The position numbers and the translations under genes were made by a program. Shown piece by piece: positions 50,716-61,619 of a stretch of 64,000 nt of DNA (position 1 is the first letter of the stretch; every line of letters begins with the position of its first letter). The notes beneath the pieces are model-generated. The model was not told where the DNA came from. It ran no database searches and saw only the letters and a program-made list of their open reading frames with translations. Origin of the DNA: Pararge aegeria. Lineage: Eukaryota; Arthropoda; Insecta; Lepidoptera; Nymphalidae. Where the stretch lies: positions 9,238,001-9,302,000 of the forward strand of contig NC_053191.1 of NCBI RefSeq assembly GCF_905163445.1, written 5' to 3'.

Positions 50716-50954
50716 TTTTAGGGTAGGCATTGCATTAGTGCATCTATGAAGCGCATCCCACTGATACTACTTCTAAGTTATATCGATTTTGCATGTCGTT
50801 GGTTAAGTGTTCGACATAAACCTCCGTTTGCGTATGCTAGATAGAAAACTAGGTACTCTGCGAATAACTTTTTATGCCTTCAAACAAAGGCTACATTTTA
50901 ACACGGAGTTTCACAACAAGGAACAACTATACTAATCATGTTGAACAAAGCTCA

Positions 50955-51155
50955 TCCGTAGCCCATAAACGTCCCACCGCTGCTTTAATGCGGGCTGGTG
51001 GGCTATAACGACTATTGATACACATGATATTGACAATACGAGATCAATGGTCCAACGTGCTCACCGAGGCACGGAGTTGACACCGCCAGTTTCCTACCTC
51101 CGGACTGGTACTGAAATTTATTTTCAGAAAAAACAATACCTCACAATTTTTGGTC
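50955..51155 (-). repeat. Dispersed repeat, family D
   Basis: atccgtagcccataaacgtc, ctttaatgcgggctggtggg, acgtgctcaccgaggcacgg and gtttcctacctccggactgg follow the family D order seen at 18340-18540 and 58380-58580. Confidence 0.6.
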
Positions 51156-51160
51156 CTGGG

Positions 51161-51401
51161 ATTTTAAATAAATATACTATCACAATCGCCATCTAGCCCC
51201 AAAGTAAGCGTAGCTTTAGTTATAGGTGGTAAGATGACTGATGAATATTTTTATGAATTATTTACATAAATACTTATAAAATACTGATAAACACCCAGAC
51301 ACTGAAAACTGATCGCTCAAACATTTTCCAGTTATGGGAACCGAACCTACGGCCTTGGACTCAGAAAGCAGCGTCGCTACCCACTGCGCCAATCGGCCGT
51401 C
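51161..51401 (-). mobile_element. tRNA-derived SINE, family A, copy 5
   Basis: tagccccaaagtaagcgtag, aacacccagacactgaaaac and actgcgccaatcggccgtc mark the family; the B box is slightly mutated (ggaaccgaacctacggcc). Confidence 0.85.
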
Positions 51402-51466
51402 ATTTGAGCCTCGGCCTCGTGATCCGTAGGTGAAAATGCTTACCACTAGACCTACGAGGCAGTAAC
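51402..51466 (-). mobile_element. tRNA-like head fused to SINE A copy 5
   Basis: On the minus strand cgtaggtctagtggtaagca has an A-box form, followed by cctacggatcacgaggccga. It adjoins the family A head without a gap, as either a nested insertion or a dimeric head. Confidence 0.4.
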
Positions 51467-51807
51467 ATTTAAATATTAAGATATAATAGATTCGTTTAGA
51501 TAACCTAGATATTATACGCCCCTCGTGTTCGAGAGCGCTATTTGTGAACCTTTAAAGGGGTATGAAGCTCAATATCTAACCTACATATACAAAATAAGAG
51601 CCACATGTTGTGATTTATTTAACTGTCACTATGGGGTAGATAATCTAATCAGAATGAGATACCGAATAACTGTCGTATGCGGGAATTTGAATTCTTCTCA
51701 TGAAAACAATAATTGCGTCATAAAATGTTGATGGCCTTTTATACAGATATTTTGTACCAATATTATGTCATGACAAGAAACTGCATTGATTTTTGTATAA
51801 AATATAT

Positions 51808-52113
51808 GAAGCGGTGATAGCGAATTGGGTACGAGCTCGACTTCACTTTCGGGGTCGCGAGTTCGAATCTCAGCACGCACCTCTAACTTTTTTAAGTTCT
51901 AAGTAATTAAAATATCACTCGCTTCAACGGTGAAGGAAAACATCGTGAGCAAAGCTGCACGCCTGAGAGTTCTAGATAATGTTCTCAAAGGTGTGTGGAG
52001 TCCACCAATCCGCATTGGGCCAGTGTGGTGGACTGCAGCCTTTACATTTGTCATTGTGGGAGGATATGTGTTCTGTAGTGGGCCCGGTAATGGGTTGATG
52101 GGATGATGACGAT
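51808..52113 (+). mobile_element. tRNA-derived SINE, family C, near full length
   Basis: tgaagcggtgatagcgaatt, gcgagttcgaatctcagcac, cgcttcaacggtgaaggaaa, gtgtggagtccaccaatccg and gggcccggtaatgggttgat, then a short gatgatga tail. Confidence 0.85.
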
Positions 52114-52189
52114 ATGAAGTAAAAATAAAAAAAAATTGTTTCATTGTAAAAACGTTTATTTTGGGTTTTGACAAATCTCGCATAAACCC

Positions 52190-52460
52190 TTATTTTACCG
52201 TGATAAATGTTGTCCGTCTCCAGGGTGCTAACTATGTCTTTGCAAAATTTCACCAAAATAAGTAAAGCCGGGTCGAGCGGTACTGTACTGTCTCTTTTTA
52301 AATACCGCGAGTAGTAGTGCTTTTACCGTGAAATGTTCTGGGATAAATATTATTCTATCTTCATCTCCAGAATGCAAATTTCATTAGGTCAACGGTTTAG
52401 CCGAATGTAGGTAACCAACAGAAACACTTTTGCATTTTAAATATAGTATGTATCCATATT
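52190..52460 (-). mobile_element. Helitron- or LINE-type repeat fragment
   Basis: tctgggataaatattattct, atctccagaatgcaaatttc and attaggtcaacggtttagcc resemble in reverse the 'aaccg-tga-cctaatgaaatttg ... tatccca' block of many lepidopteran repeats. Boundaries are uncertain. Confidence 0.35.
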
Positions 52461-52879
52461 AGGTCTTTAAAACTTTTTCCGCTTATAACATATAGCTAAT
52501 AACTTTGTGGTATGCAATTTGGCACGAAGGTAGATTTTCAGCACTAGTAAAAAAAAATGAAATCAATGAACTCAATTATCGAGTTGCATTATTGCCAGAA
52601 TTGAGGGTTCGAAGTTTAAAAGTTAGGTTACTAGGTTAAGTGGGATATGATATGGAAATGCTTCATTTGCATATTCTATAATGGTTTTTTATTGCGTTTT
52701 GAGCCGCAGAATTTTTCATTTATCATAAAAATGGAAAATAGCTTACAGATAGAGATTGCTCTATCTCCCTCTGTCTCTATCTCTCTATCTCTAAGGGAGA
52801 TAAAAAGTATTACATATACATATATAGTATAGGTACATTATAATAATCGTGACACAAGAATTTGGATAATTTCTAAATT

Positions 52880-53140
52880 CGGACTGTTACCTACTACTTA
52901 TAAAGTCTCGACAAAAAAAAACAACTTTGCAATACAACTAAAACGCAAGAAATAAATATTTTCTACAACATTTTAAGTCGACATATGGGAATTATACCGT
53001 CTCAAAGACGGTTCATCAATTTTAAAATCGGTTTATAAATGACAGAGTTCTGAGGTATAAAACATTAAACATTAAAAACAACCGAATTGAGAAACTCCTC
53101 CTTTTTTGTAAGTCGGTTAGTAAATATTAGCCGAACTCGG
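52880..53140 (-). repeat. 'aaccgacttacaaaaaagg' repeat
   Basis: Reversed, the block reads taaccgacttacaaaaaagg then aggagtttctcaattcggtt, followed by a 'taaaatcggtttataaatga' region. It is related to the fragment at 24836 and is a common lepidopteran motif. Confidence 0.5.
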
Positions 53141-53175
53141 GAATCTAGAACCACATGATCCGTAACATATAATAT

Positions 53176-53460
53176 ACTAGCTGTTGCCCGCGACTTCGTC
53201 TGCGTTTGATTTAGTTTTTAAAATATTCAGTATCGTTAAGCCTTAAATGAGTATAGTAGTATATATATGTATAACATGTGACTGTCAATTAATTAAAGAC
53301 AAATAATTTAAAAATTGCGACTATAATTAAAGATCTAAGCTATCCTATCTCTTAAGTTGGAGCAGACTGCTCACGGTGTGCCAATTTAATTTAAAATCGG
53401 TTAAGTAGTTTAGGAGTCCATCGCGGACAAACATCGTGACAGGAGATTTATATATATTAA
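53176..53460 (-). mobile_element. Helitron-like non-autonomous element, copy 2 of a pair
   Basis: ACTAGctgttgcccgcgact, cttaaatgagtatagtagta and tagtttaggagtccatcgcg then gtgacaggagattta are the exact reverse order of the element at 46350. The pair allows end definition at CTAGT and at the aatctcctgtcac start. Confidence 0.75.
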
Positions 53461-53529
53461 GATAACATGTTAACCACAAGACAAATAAGGCAGTCATCAT
53501 TAAGCAAATGTTTATTAAATTTTAAATTA

Positions 53530-53781
53530 AAAAATAAATATACTACGACAATACACACATCGCAATCTAGACCCAAAGTAAGCGTAGCTTGTGTTATGGG
53601 TACCTAAGATGACTGCTGAATATTTTTATTAACAATATACAAATATAGGCTTAAAATATTAACACACAAACACTGAAAAACATTCATGTTCATCACATAA
53701 ATATTTTCCAGTTGTAGGAATCGAACCAACAACCTTTGACTCAGAAATCAGGGTCGCTGCCCACTGCGCCAGTAGGCCGTC
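53530..53781 (-). mobile_element. tRNA-derived SINE, family A, copy 6
   Basis: atactacgacaatacacaca, aaagtaagcgtagcttgtgt, cattcatgttcatcacataa and cccactgcgccagtaggccg define it. The B box is in gttgtaggaatcgaaccaac. Confidence 0.85.
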
Positions 53782-53894
53782 AAAAATAAATGAGGTTATT
53801 ACATGAGATTAATTATTACTTATAAAAAATAATATTCTTAGTAACGGAAAACGGGCAGCAGCTTCCTCTGTCTATTAAAAAGAATGTATACTTT

Positions 53895-54260
53895 TATAAT
53901 TTTTATTAGTGTTTTTAGCTACACTTGGAGGGATTATCAATTTTATAAATTTAAAATGCATATACAAAATTTCGGAACCGACAGGATTTGAACCTGCGAC
54001 TCTCTGGCAATCGTGACCTGAGCGCTTTTTCCAATTAAGCTAAGGCTTTCCTACCATCGATCCGAAATTAGTATATGCCTTTTACATTAGCGACATCTAG
54101 TAGGAAAAGTTGCAGTTTCGATCTACGTTTTCAAAGGTCCATATTACAATGAGACACGTTTGAAGCAAGAGATGACACATTGATTTTTTATAATTTTATA
54201 ATTTTTATTAGTGTTTTTACCTACACTTGGAGGAATTTTATATGCTTTTATATGCATTTA
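53895..54260 (-). mobile_element. tRNA-derived SINE, family F, with repeated flank
   Basis: At 53970-54064, reversed, it reads cttagcttaattggaaaaag (A-box region) and cgcaggttcaaatcctgtcg (B box) then gttccgaaa. The adjoining block agtgtttttagctacacttg at 53908 recurs as agtgtttttacctacacttg at 54206, so the tail is present twice. I considered a true tRNA gene, but the arms do not form a clean cloverleaf. Confidence 0.55.
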
Positions 54261-54284
54261 AATTTATAAAAAAAAAGAATATAT

Positions 54285-54425
54285 TCTAATTAACAGAGAA
54301 AGGGCAGCAGAGACTTCTGTGGTACTACTACCAATTTCTGCGATCACCGACCCGTCTGCCTAGACAGCGTGGTGATTATGGGCAAACCCTCCCGTTGGGA
54401 GAAGCCCATAAAATACTAAGCTGAA
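54285..54425 (-). repeat. Dispersed repeat, family E, inverted
   Basis: aacagagaaagggcagcaga, gcgtggtgattatgggcaaa and ccctcccgttgggagaagcc mirror the family E copy at 16895. Confidence 0.65.
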
Positions 54426-54429
54426 TAAC

Positions 54430-55260
54430 AATTAGGGTGCAATAATTAAAAAAATACAATCATTTAGCAAAACACACAAGTATAAAAATTCTATTGAAAA
54501 TATTAGGGGAGTGAATCTATAGAGCTGGTTGGAAAGAAACAAGTAAAATGAAATAGCCACCAAATAAATCAATTAAAAAAACTCAAGGGGAACATCTAAG
54601 CAGTTAAAAAAAGACGCTACATTTCAGATGAAAAGGGTTCCATTTGAGTGAAGCGTTTTTCTTTCACTTTACAATCTTTATCCACGGTTCTGAATAATTC
54701 AAAAGTTTCAGTCTAGAAAGGGGTCATGAAAAACGCTAAGCTAAGATTATTATATATTATCACACTAGGCATATAATAACGGGACTATTTGAACGAAAAA
54801 CAAAGATCAGTTTTTAGTCGTTGCAAAATCCGAACCTGAACCCAGTGGCCTGCATAAAGGGTATGGTTTCTATAGGCTTACGGGTAGGCTTTTGATATCT
54901 CACAATACATATCCTTAAGTTTTTTATGACTCGTACTGGAGGTTTTATTCATTTTATATCATCTACATACCCTGTGTGTATCCTCTATGCACGCCACTGC
55001 CTAAACCTTCTCTTTATTAGATTTAAACTTGTAATTGGACATTGGATAGAGTCAGACAATACTTATATTGATAACTAGTACTGTCCTACAAATAACATAC
55101 TATTCGATAAAATTAACTGTCTTTGGTTTTCTGTAACAAATTTTTATGCGAAACAGTTTTAAGTGCTTATACAGTAACACAGTCAAGCTCGATTGTTAAA
55201 AAAAATCTTTTCTCTTGCATTGTGTTAAACACTGATCTGTAGGTAAGTAACAACGTCATC
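54430..55260. other. Intergenic sequence without recognisable feature
   Basis: Nothing was recognised on either strand. Confidence 0.4.
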
Positions 55261-55261
55261 A

Positions 55262-55385
55262 ATATCATCAGTCTATTAACGTCTCAATGCTGGGCAGGCC
55301 TTGGCCTCTCTTTGGGGAGAGAGAGAGTTCCAGAAAATACATCCAAGGCGCTGCACCAATTGATGAGTTTGCAGGTTAGTAGGCT
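55262..55385 (-). repeat. Family D-related fragment
   Basis: tattaacgtctcaatgctgg, gcaggccttggcctctcttt and gatgagtttgcaggttagta resemble the start of the family D copy at 18340. A short GA run is included. Confidence 0.4.
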
Positions 55386-55389
55386 ATTA

Positions 55390-56150
55390 ATTATATTGAA
55401 CATCTTTAACTAAATTTTTTTAATACAAAATATCTTAGTCTTATTTTATTATGATAATCATTTTAAGTAGCGTGTCAAGCGATAGACAACCTTTGCCATG
55501 ACATCTTAATTTAGTCCTTAAAGTTATAAGAAGATTAAAGGCTAGATTCCACGCATTTTGGCTTCTTTACAAATCACATCTGATACGGGGTCAACAGACG
55601 ATAGATATTCATTAAATAAAGGTAAATAGATCTATGGTAGACCCACTAAATTAGGCACTAATAGAAATAGCATCCCATGATATTTTTCCTATACATGCTC
55701 TATCATATCATATATAGTTGGTATATTTATTTACATTGTACACATGCTTTAATATAAGTTTACTATAGTTTTTGTGTACGTTAATCGGCTAACCCGTTAG
55801 TACTTATCTAACTATGAGGTTTTGAGTGAAAAGGTAAAAAGCGCTGACTGCAAAAAAGTTAGTCGTGACCGCATTAGAACGAAAATTATTCTTAAGTAAT
55901 TGTTTCTAAAAATTGTTAAGCTAGGAATTACATGCAATTTAGACTAAGATTTTAAAATATATATTAAAAAAGAAAACAAAGGATCGAATCTATAGATTCG
56001 ATATTTTATGGTGGCCTATGTTGTTTATGTGTGATGATAATAATGAATACAACGCATTTCTATTAAAATAACTTTCGTGCGGTGCTTGCAATATGTAAAA
56101 ACCTGTAAACATGCTCATTCCAATAGGCTTATTCTTACCACGGACGGCAA
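55390..56150. other. Intergenic sequence with a 20-bp perfect palindrome
   Basis: ATCGAATCTATAGATTCGAT at 55983-56002 is its own reverse complement. Nothing else was recognised. Confidence 0.55.
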
Positions 56151-56154
56151 CCGA

Positions 56155-56950
56155 ATAACTTTTTTTTTGGTTGCCATTAAAAATACTGGCAATTTATAAA
56201 AATTTCATCATATCTTATTTGAATCACTGTCACTTTGGCACATCGACCGACATTTATTTTAGTAAAGGTTGGCACACATGTTTTTTTTTGCGCGAATTTG
56301 GACGATACAGTTTGAAGGGACAGTCTGCTTCGTGCGACGGAAATACTGCCTCCCTTCGCGACTGACGAAGTACTGAAGGTTCGAACAGACGCGGCGTCTA
56401 GCTATACGTAATTATGGAAACTTGAAGCCATAGTTTTTATTGGAAAACATTATTGTTCTATGTATCATTGTTCGTTTCGGTTTTAATGTCTTTAAACGTA
56501 TGAACGTACAGGCAACGCTTATTCATTCCTGTTTTAATTAAAGTTATTACCAGTGTGGAGAGATTAATGAATAGGGTTTTGGAACGTCCTTATATTTGCT
56601 TAATAACAAAAAATAGATAACTATTTACGACTAGTTTCAGCAAGCAACTTTTCTATAAGAAATTTATATTTTCCCGAGCCACCATCCTTGTAATAGAAAA
56701 CTGAGTTTTGCATCACAATATATTTATTTATATGCTACATTTCACCCAAATCTTCTCTAAAATCATTTCATCATCCCAAACGTTCAGTTTATGCAGTGTG
56801 ATTTCATTTTATTTCTGTTATCTTTGTTTAAAGAACTAAGCTGTTAACAATAAGTGCTATTTTTATTATTTCGTCACAGAAATTTACTCTTGCGGATAAA
56901 CCTGGCAATATAAATAAACAAGATGTCTTGAAACTATGAGGACGCTCTCG
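56155..56950. other. Intergenic sequence; CG-containing patch at 56290-56400
   Basis: A stretch with many CG steps (cgcgaatttggacgatacag, cttcgtgcgacggaaatact, cagacgcggcgtctagctat) stands out from the AT-rich surroundings. It has no gene I can identify. It may be an upstream exon or promoter of a gene outside the window, or an unrecognised repeat. Confidence 0.35.
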
Positions 56951-57235
56951 TTATTTATTTATACTCTTTATTTGCCCCAAAAATAAAACAGAAGAAGAAT
57001 TAAAAAAAAACACAGACAAAAGCAGTATACAAAAGGCGTGAAGGCTCCTGACATCTCGATGTACTTTAAAAATTACTTTTGATAAATGAGCAGTAGCTGA
57101 GCTTGCTACCTCGTTTACCCTGTTAACCAGCTTGCATGTTTGCTTAGATAATAAACCTAACGAAGAATGGTCAGCGCAATCCGAGATCAGCATCATTCGT
57201 AACAAGTGGTAAAAAGCGATGAATTCCAACGTTTG
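56951..57235 (-). repeat. Possible LINE 3' end; open frame unsupported
   Basis: On the minus strand the region ends ggggcaaataaagagtataa followed by ataaataa, like the 3' ends at 31575 and 36882. The 92-codon frame across it lacks recognisable domains. Confidence 0.35.
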
Positions 57236-57371
57236 GAATCTCTTAGAATATCTTATTACTAACAGTTACATATGAATTTACATTTGGTAGAGATAACATC
57301 AGTCAGTCGTGTAAAAATGAAGTGGTAAGGGCTTCGGGTTGACATTCGGGGGACCGGAATATAATGTCATT

Positions 57372-57460
57372 AAGGTACATTTTACTGCGACGTTCGAGTA
57401 TGGTAATACCATACTCGAAAAAACACCTCGATGCGAGCGGGCAAATCTTTTACTAAGGCT
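57372..57460. mobile_element. Right-end fragment of the MITE at 45835
   Basis: ggtacattttactgcgacgt and ctcgatgcgagcgggcaaat then cttttactaaggct parallel 46040-46119. A 13-bp inverted repeat (TTCGAGTATGGTA) around a single base occupies 57393-57419. Confidence 0.6.
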
Positions 57461-57464
57461 ACTT

Positions 57465-58360
57465 CTGTGGGCTGATGATTATGTTTAAGTTACTATTTAA
57501 TTAAAGTGTATTAAATTTATACTGAAACACTTTCCAGACGTTTAATAATTTGTTTGTAATGTTTAAATAGTAAGACACATTAATTATGTATTAATTTATG
57601 GTCTGGTGATGACATTTATTTCGAAGTCTTGATAAAAATTGTGTAGGAAATGAGAAAAAATTGTCTAGATCGATCGAGTGATACTCGCTTGAGAACTATC
57701 TTACCTTTTGGAAAGAGTTGATGAGGTCTAGGTTAGAGAGTAGTAGCCTATAAAATGCAAATTAAATCTTGTTTTGAAGATAGTTATCCGTCTATATGTA
57801 TCTATTCTATCTTTATATCTATACTAATAATACAACTATCCTAACAGTCCGATTCCAAAAACCATTTCTGCATTTGTTAGCCAATTTCTTAAGGAAGGTT
57901 ATTTATAGCCCCAGAAAAGGAAGTATTAGGGTGGCTGGGTGATGCGAAACGGTGGGGTTGGGTCTATACACATGGGTGTAGTATGCTAACGAAGTCGCGG
58001 AGAATTGACAGGAAATGTCAGGAAAGTGAGATACCAGAAAGTATTTCTATATGGAGCTTTTAGTGTTGTCTTTATTATATCATACACTGATAAGGGCGAT
58101 AACAGATGGTGAATTCGTTCAACCACCTTCATAGGTACCAAACTGACGAGCGTTAGACACAAAGTTGGACACTATAAAGAGATCCTATGGTCGTCTTTTG
58201 TCTTATTCATGTGACCCTACAAGAAAAATGTTCAGCTTTACCAAATTCTATTACAACATCGTAAAAGTGTGTTTGGTAATACATTCCCGCAGAATCCATA
58301 AAACTCGTTGACAGTTTGTTCGAAGTTAAATTGAAAAGCAAAGTTACCAAACTAGACTCT
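57465..58360. other. Intergenic sequence without recognisable feature
   Basis: ataggtaccaaactgacgag and similar sequence shows no coding or repeat pattern I recognise, apart from a possible Helitron-like scrap at 57790-58010 (gctaacgaagtcgcggagaa). Confidence 0.4.
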
Positions 58361-58364
58361 TGCT

Positions 58365-58700
58365 GGCTTCTTCTGAGGCTTTATCATTGCTATCATATGC
58401 ATAGTTCCAGTCCCAGTTCTTGGCATTGGTCTCATCTCTAATAGGAGACAGGGTTTAGAGCATTCACCCACCACGCGTTAATGCGCGCTTCAACGAATAT
58501 TGTCACATATTAGTGATGATAGCCGAAATAAAGAGCTAATAAAGAGCAACGTTAATTTCCAAATTTCTGACTGGTACTGAAACTTTCATAGGAAAAAAAC
58601 AAAAATTACATAACAATCTTTTGTCCAACTCGGATATTGAACTCAGAACCTTGTAATCTGAACTAGAACATTTATAGTCAGACTAAATAGTAATAATTTA
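58365..58700 (-). repeat. Dispersed repeat, family D, near full length
   Basis: ttcttggcattggtctcatc, cacgcgttaatgcgcgcttc, aatttctgactggtactgaa and ctcggatattgaactcagaa then ccttgtaatct follow the family D order. Confidence 0.5.
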
Positions 58701-58746
58701 TAGCCCACAGGTGAATCCCGGGGGCGAGTAGAAATACAATTTACAA

Positions 58747-59286
58747 ATCCCTACTAATGTCATAAATGCGATCTATTCGTTGCTTTTCTTTGCATCAAGG
58801 AGACATAGAGTTAAGAGTTGACGTGATTTTTTCCTTAGACATGAACAGGAAAAAGACGTGCCATGAACGGCTTTTAACCGCGCAAAAAACACATTTCTTG
58901 GTTTAGGCCTCAGGCCTGGTGCTAGTCTTATAAGCGGGAGGCTTCGCCAGTGGCTAGTTACTAAGCTACGGACAGAAATGTGCCACCAATACACTTGGAG
59001 TTCCAGTATGATGCCGCGTAGAAACCGATTATGGATAACGAGTAAGAGTTTGATTCAACTGTCATACGCTAAACTGGTTAGCCCGCTACAATCTGAAACT
59101 ACAAAATCACCAGGTGAGATCGTAGTTTCCGGCTTTACTTTAATTTTTTTTATTATTATTCTATGAAAAAAAATAGAACTTTACTTTTTGGTAAATAAAA
59201 AAAAATGGGGCCTTTTATATTAGTGGGACGACGGGGTATATATATTGTATAAAGACAACACGGGCAAAGCCGCGGTTAGCTCTAGT
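58747..59286 (+). mobile_element. Helitron-like element containing a SINE-B fragment
   Basis: The start atccctactaatgtcataaa equals that of the element at 9761. The end aacacgggcaaagccgcggt then tagctCTAGT is a Helitron terminus. Between them, 59010-59130 carries SINE-B blocks in plus orientation (atgccgcgtagaaaccgatt, ggttagcccgctacaatctg, aaatcaccaggtgagatcgt). The two short open frames here are not genes. Confidence 0.55.
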
Positions 59287-59564
59287 ATACATGATAAGTA
59301 GGACACGAATGCTCGATGGCCCATATAAGCATCTACCTCTTAGCAGTCCAGGCACACCTCTGATATAAATCTCGAAAGCTCATTTTCCTTTGAATGTAAT
59401 TGCTATGATTTCTAAGCAACTAGGTCATGCCGCGGCTTTGCCTGTATGTTTTGGCGACTTCCCTGGCGGAGTGACGTTGGTGAGAAGTGTTGTGGGGACA
59501 TTTTGGGAATTCCGAAGTATCATTGGTTTGGTATTAATTAGTAGTAATTGAATTATCACTGGTA

Positions 59565-59735
59565 GTAGGTGTACCGTTAGGTCTAATTACCACCCGATAT
59601 GAACATACCATTGTAGGTGAATGAGTTTAATTTCTGGCGTACGTACTGGTTTAATGCAACTGCCTTACTATTAAAAGTATAGCCCGCTACCATCTTATAC
59701 TGCATAATAATCGGGGCTAACTACTACTATTCTTT
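59565..59735 (+). repeat. SINE-B-like fragment, degraded
   Basis: tagcccgctaccatcttata then ctgcataataatcggggcta resembles the reversed family B core (gatgcagtctaagatggtag). The remainder is too diverged to place. Confidence 0.4.
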
Positions 59736-59874
59736 TATAATGCCTACTTATATAAAAAATGCGAACATTACTGCATGAAAGAAAGTGTAACCATTAGAAG
59801 CTTTGTTGAGTTTCTTTACCTACTTGTGTTTGGAATGAATTTAGTTTTAGAGTAAAGTTCTACACCATATTGTG

Positions 59875-59891
59875 AATGTGTGTGTGTGTGT

Positions 59892-59929
<38 letters not shown>

Positions 59930-59950
59930 CAGAGAGAGAGAGAGAGAGAG
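59875..59950. repeat. Compound (GT)n-(GA)n microsatellite
   Basis: An uninterrupted dinucleotide GT run with one AT variant occupies 59875-59928, followed by (GA)n at 59931-59950. Open frames across it on both strands are low-complexity artefacts. Confidence 0.95.
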
Positions 59951-60242
59951 TGCGTGTGGCGTGTGTAAGTGTGAGTGAGCAAATATACGAAGATCCATTG
60001 ATTGAAAATGTTACTATATTTATAAGCTCTCTGCGTAGATTTATATTATTTATTTATTCAAATTTATATTCAGAACACGTTCAGCAGTCCTTCAATGTAG
60101 AACTAATTACAGAATACGCTGTAATCTATCCCGTTGGAATCGTGTATTTTCCCGGGTAAAAAGTTTCCTATGTCACTGTCTGGCCCGGCCTAAACTATGT
60201 CTATCCAAAAATAATGTAAATTCGTGACTAAAGAACAAACTA

Positions 60243-60335
60243 AAAATGAACTCGTTGATCTAGTGATTGGCATGTTCGACTGCAAATCACGAGGCCATTG
60301 GTTCGATACCCGGTTTGAACAAATGAAAAGTATTG
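60243..60335 (+). mobile_element. tRNA-like SINE head, family G
   Basis: gttgatctagtgattggcat has the A-box form, and ggccattggttcgatacccg holds a B box. Relatives are at 49140 and 62805. The 3' trailer does not form an acceptor stem, so it is not a tRNA gene. Confidence 0.5.
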
Positions 60336-60415
60336 GATTTTTCTAGCTTGGGGTTTGGAAATTGGCGGTTATTTAACCCTGTGCACGTTAAGTGTCACCC
60401 CAGCGCCTTTTTCTC

Positions 60416-60541
60416 ATCTCCTCTGATCTCTTTCTCTTCTCCTCTGATCTCTTTCCAGCCGTGTCACAGCTGCCGTCCCATCGAGTTCGATGGGCAGGCA
60501 CTGAGTTACTCACTCTCATAGTTATGAGAGTAAGTAACTCA
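60416..60541. repeat. Short tandem duplication and two adjacent foldbacks
   Basis: tctcctctgatctctttc occurs twice in tandem at about 60416-60456. It is followed by an 8-bp palindromic pair CCCATCGA/TCGATGGG around 2 nt (60477-60494). A 19-bp inverted repeat with one mismatch and a 2-nt loop then spans 60502-60541 (tgagttactcactctcata and its reverse). Confidence 0.85.
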
Positions 60542-60544
60542 ATG

Positions 60545-61400
60545 AGTTCAGTCAGACTTGTGAACTTTAATATCACCAGCGTAGTTGGAAAATCTCTCAG
60601 GTATTGAAAATCTCTCAGGTATTACAAAGATTGGCCATCGCTGCTAAAAACGGTCAGGGAAAACTCTGTACTGTAACTGTAAAGGAAAACTTAGCAATAA
60701 ATGTCTTCGGCAAATAGGAACCCTACCCAAGGATTTAGGGTTATCTACACTGACGTGACAGTTCATTAGAGATTAGATATTACTTCATGTGACACATTTC
60801 CTTAGGCATAAGGAATGTCAGTAATTTATAGTAGGTAAATGTCTGACTGAGTTTTCGTCTTCCTTATCTCTTACGTTGCGTTCACGGTAGTAGAACCCTT
60901 TTTGCATTAAGTAATATAAACTAAATACATAAATGTAACAAATGTAACAAAAAAAATATAAAAATTAAAACTTACGACGATCTTTTTTTAATTTCTTCTC
61001 TTTTTTCATTTTATAACATACATACACATTTTTCTACTTTCAAGAGTACTTTACATTATATTGGTGCTTATCTTTAAACTAGATCAAAATCTGCCGCCTC
61101 AAAATCAAGCCATGTATTTTGTCCCCCACTGAATATTGCGTATCATGCGATCCGGCCGCAACAAAAAATCACCGACGATTTAGGAGCATCCGTAGAGGCC
61201 AACTCATGGTAATGTCGTAATTATTTTCAGTTCTGGAAAATGCGTAGCGAGCAGTTCTTACGCTGCTAACGTCAGTTTCTAGAGCATGATAATACTTTTC
61301 GATGGGATCAGTAATTTTTATGATGATAATAATTAAAAAAAGTTAATAACAGTTATTAAACTAGGTTGTTTTTTTTGAAATCCTCAACTCACAGTCATAT
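60545..61400. other. Intergenic sequence without recognisable feature
   Basis: Nothing was recognised, apart from a 13-bp direct duplication, aaaatctctcagg, at about 60588 and 60608. Confidence 0.4.
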
Positions 61401-61401
61401 T

Positions 61402-61615
61402 ATGAAAATTAAGCTAAATTTGCTATAGTCCGCGAAAAGCAGGAGAATCTGTATGGTGTAATTTATAATTTCTTCAATCCTTATACTCCATACCAAATAG
61501 ATCTTCGGCAATGTACCCTCTACGATAAGATATCTAAGGATTGAAGACTATAGCAAATTAAGCTTAATTTTCATAATATATCATGGATTTCCGCAAAGTA
61601 TTGCTGTTTCTATCC
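61402..61615. mobile_element. Penelope-derived fold-back element, copy 4
   Basis: It begins atgaaaattaagctaaattt with gctatagtccgcgaaaagca. The middle block aatagatcttcggcaatgta then ccctctacg is cut short, and the inverted end ctatagcaaattaagcttaa follows. The common tail catggatttccgcaaagta is present. The GC-rich 'ggtgtcggagcgaaacgtgc' core seen in other copies has been deleted. Confidence 0.65.
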
Positions 61616-61619
61616 AACT

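Noticed and set aside
51899..52256. Two overlapping 94-codon minus-strand frames
   Set aside because: They lie antisense to a complete family C SINE and contradict each other in frame.
53970..54064. Possible genuine tRNA gene on the minus strand
   Set aside because: The B box is good, but the acceptor and D arms do not pair convincingly, and flanking sequence is duplicated, as for a SINE.
59816..60159. Open frames on both strands across the (GT)n-(GA)n run
   Set aside because: Low-complexity dinucleotide repeats are open in several frames by nature; the peptides are simple His/Thr, Cys/Val or Ser/Leu repeats.
60333..60607. Three overlapping frames over the foldback cluster
   Set aside because: Their openness is explained by tandem and inverted repeats of short units.
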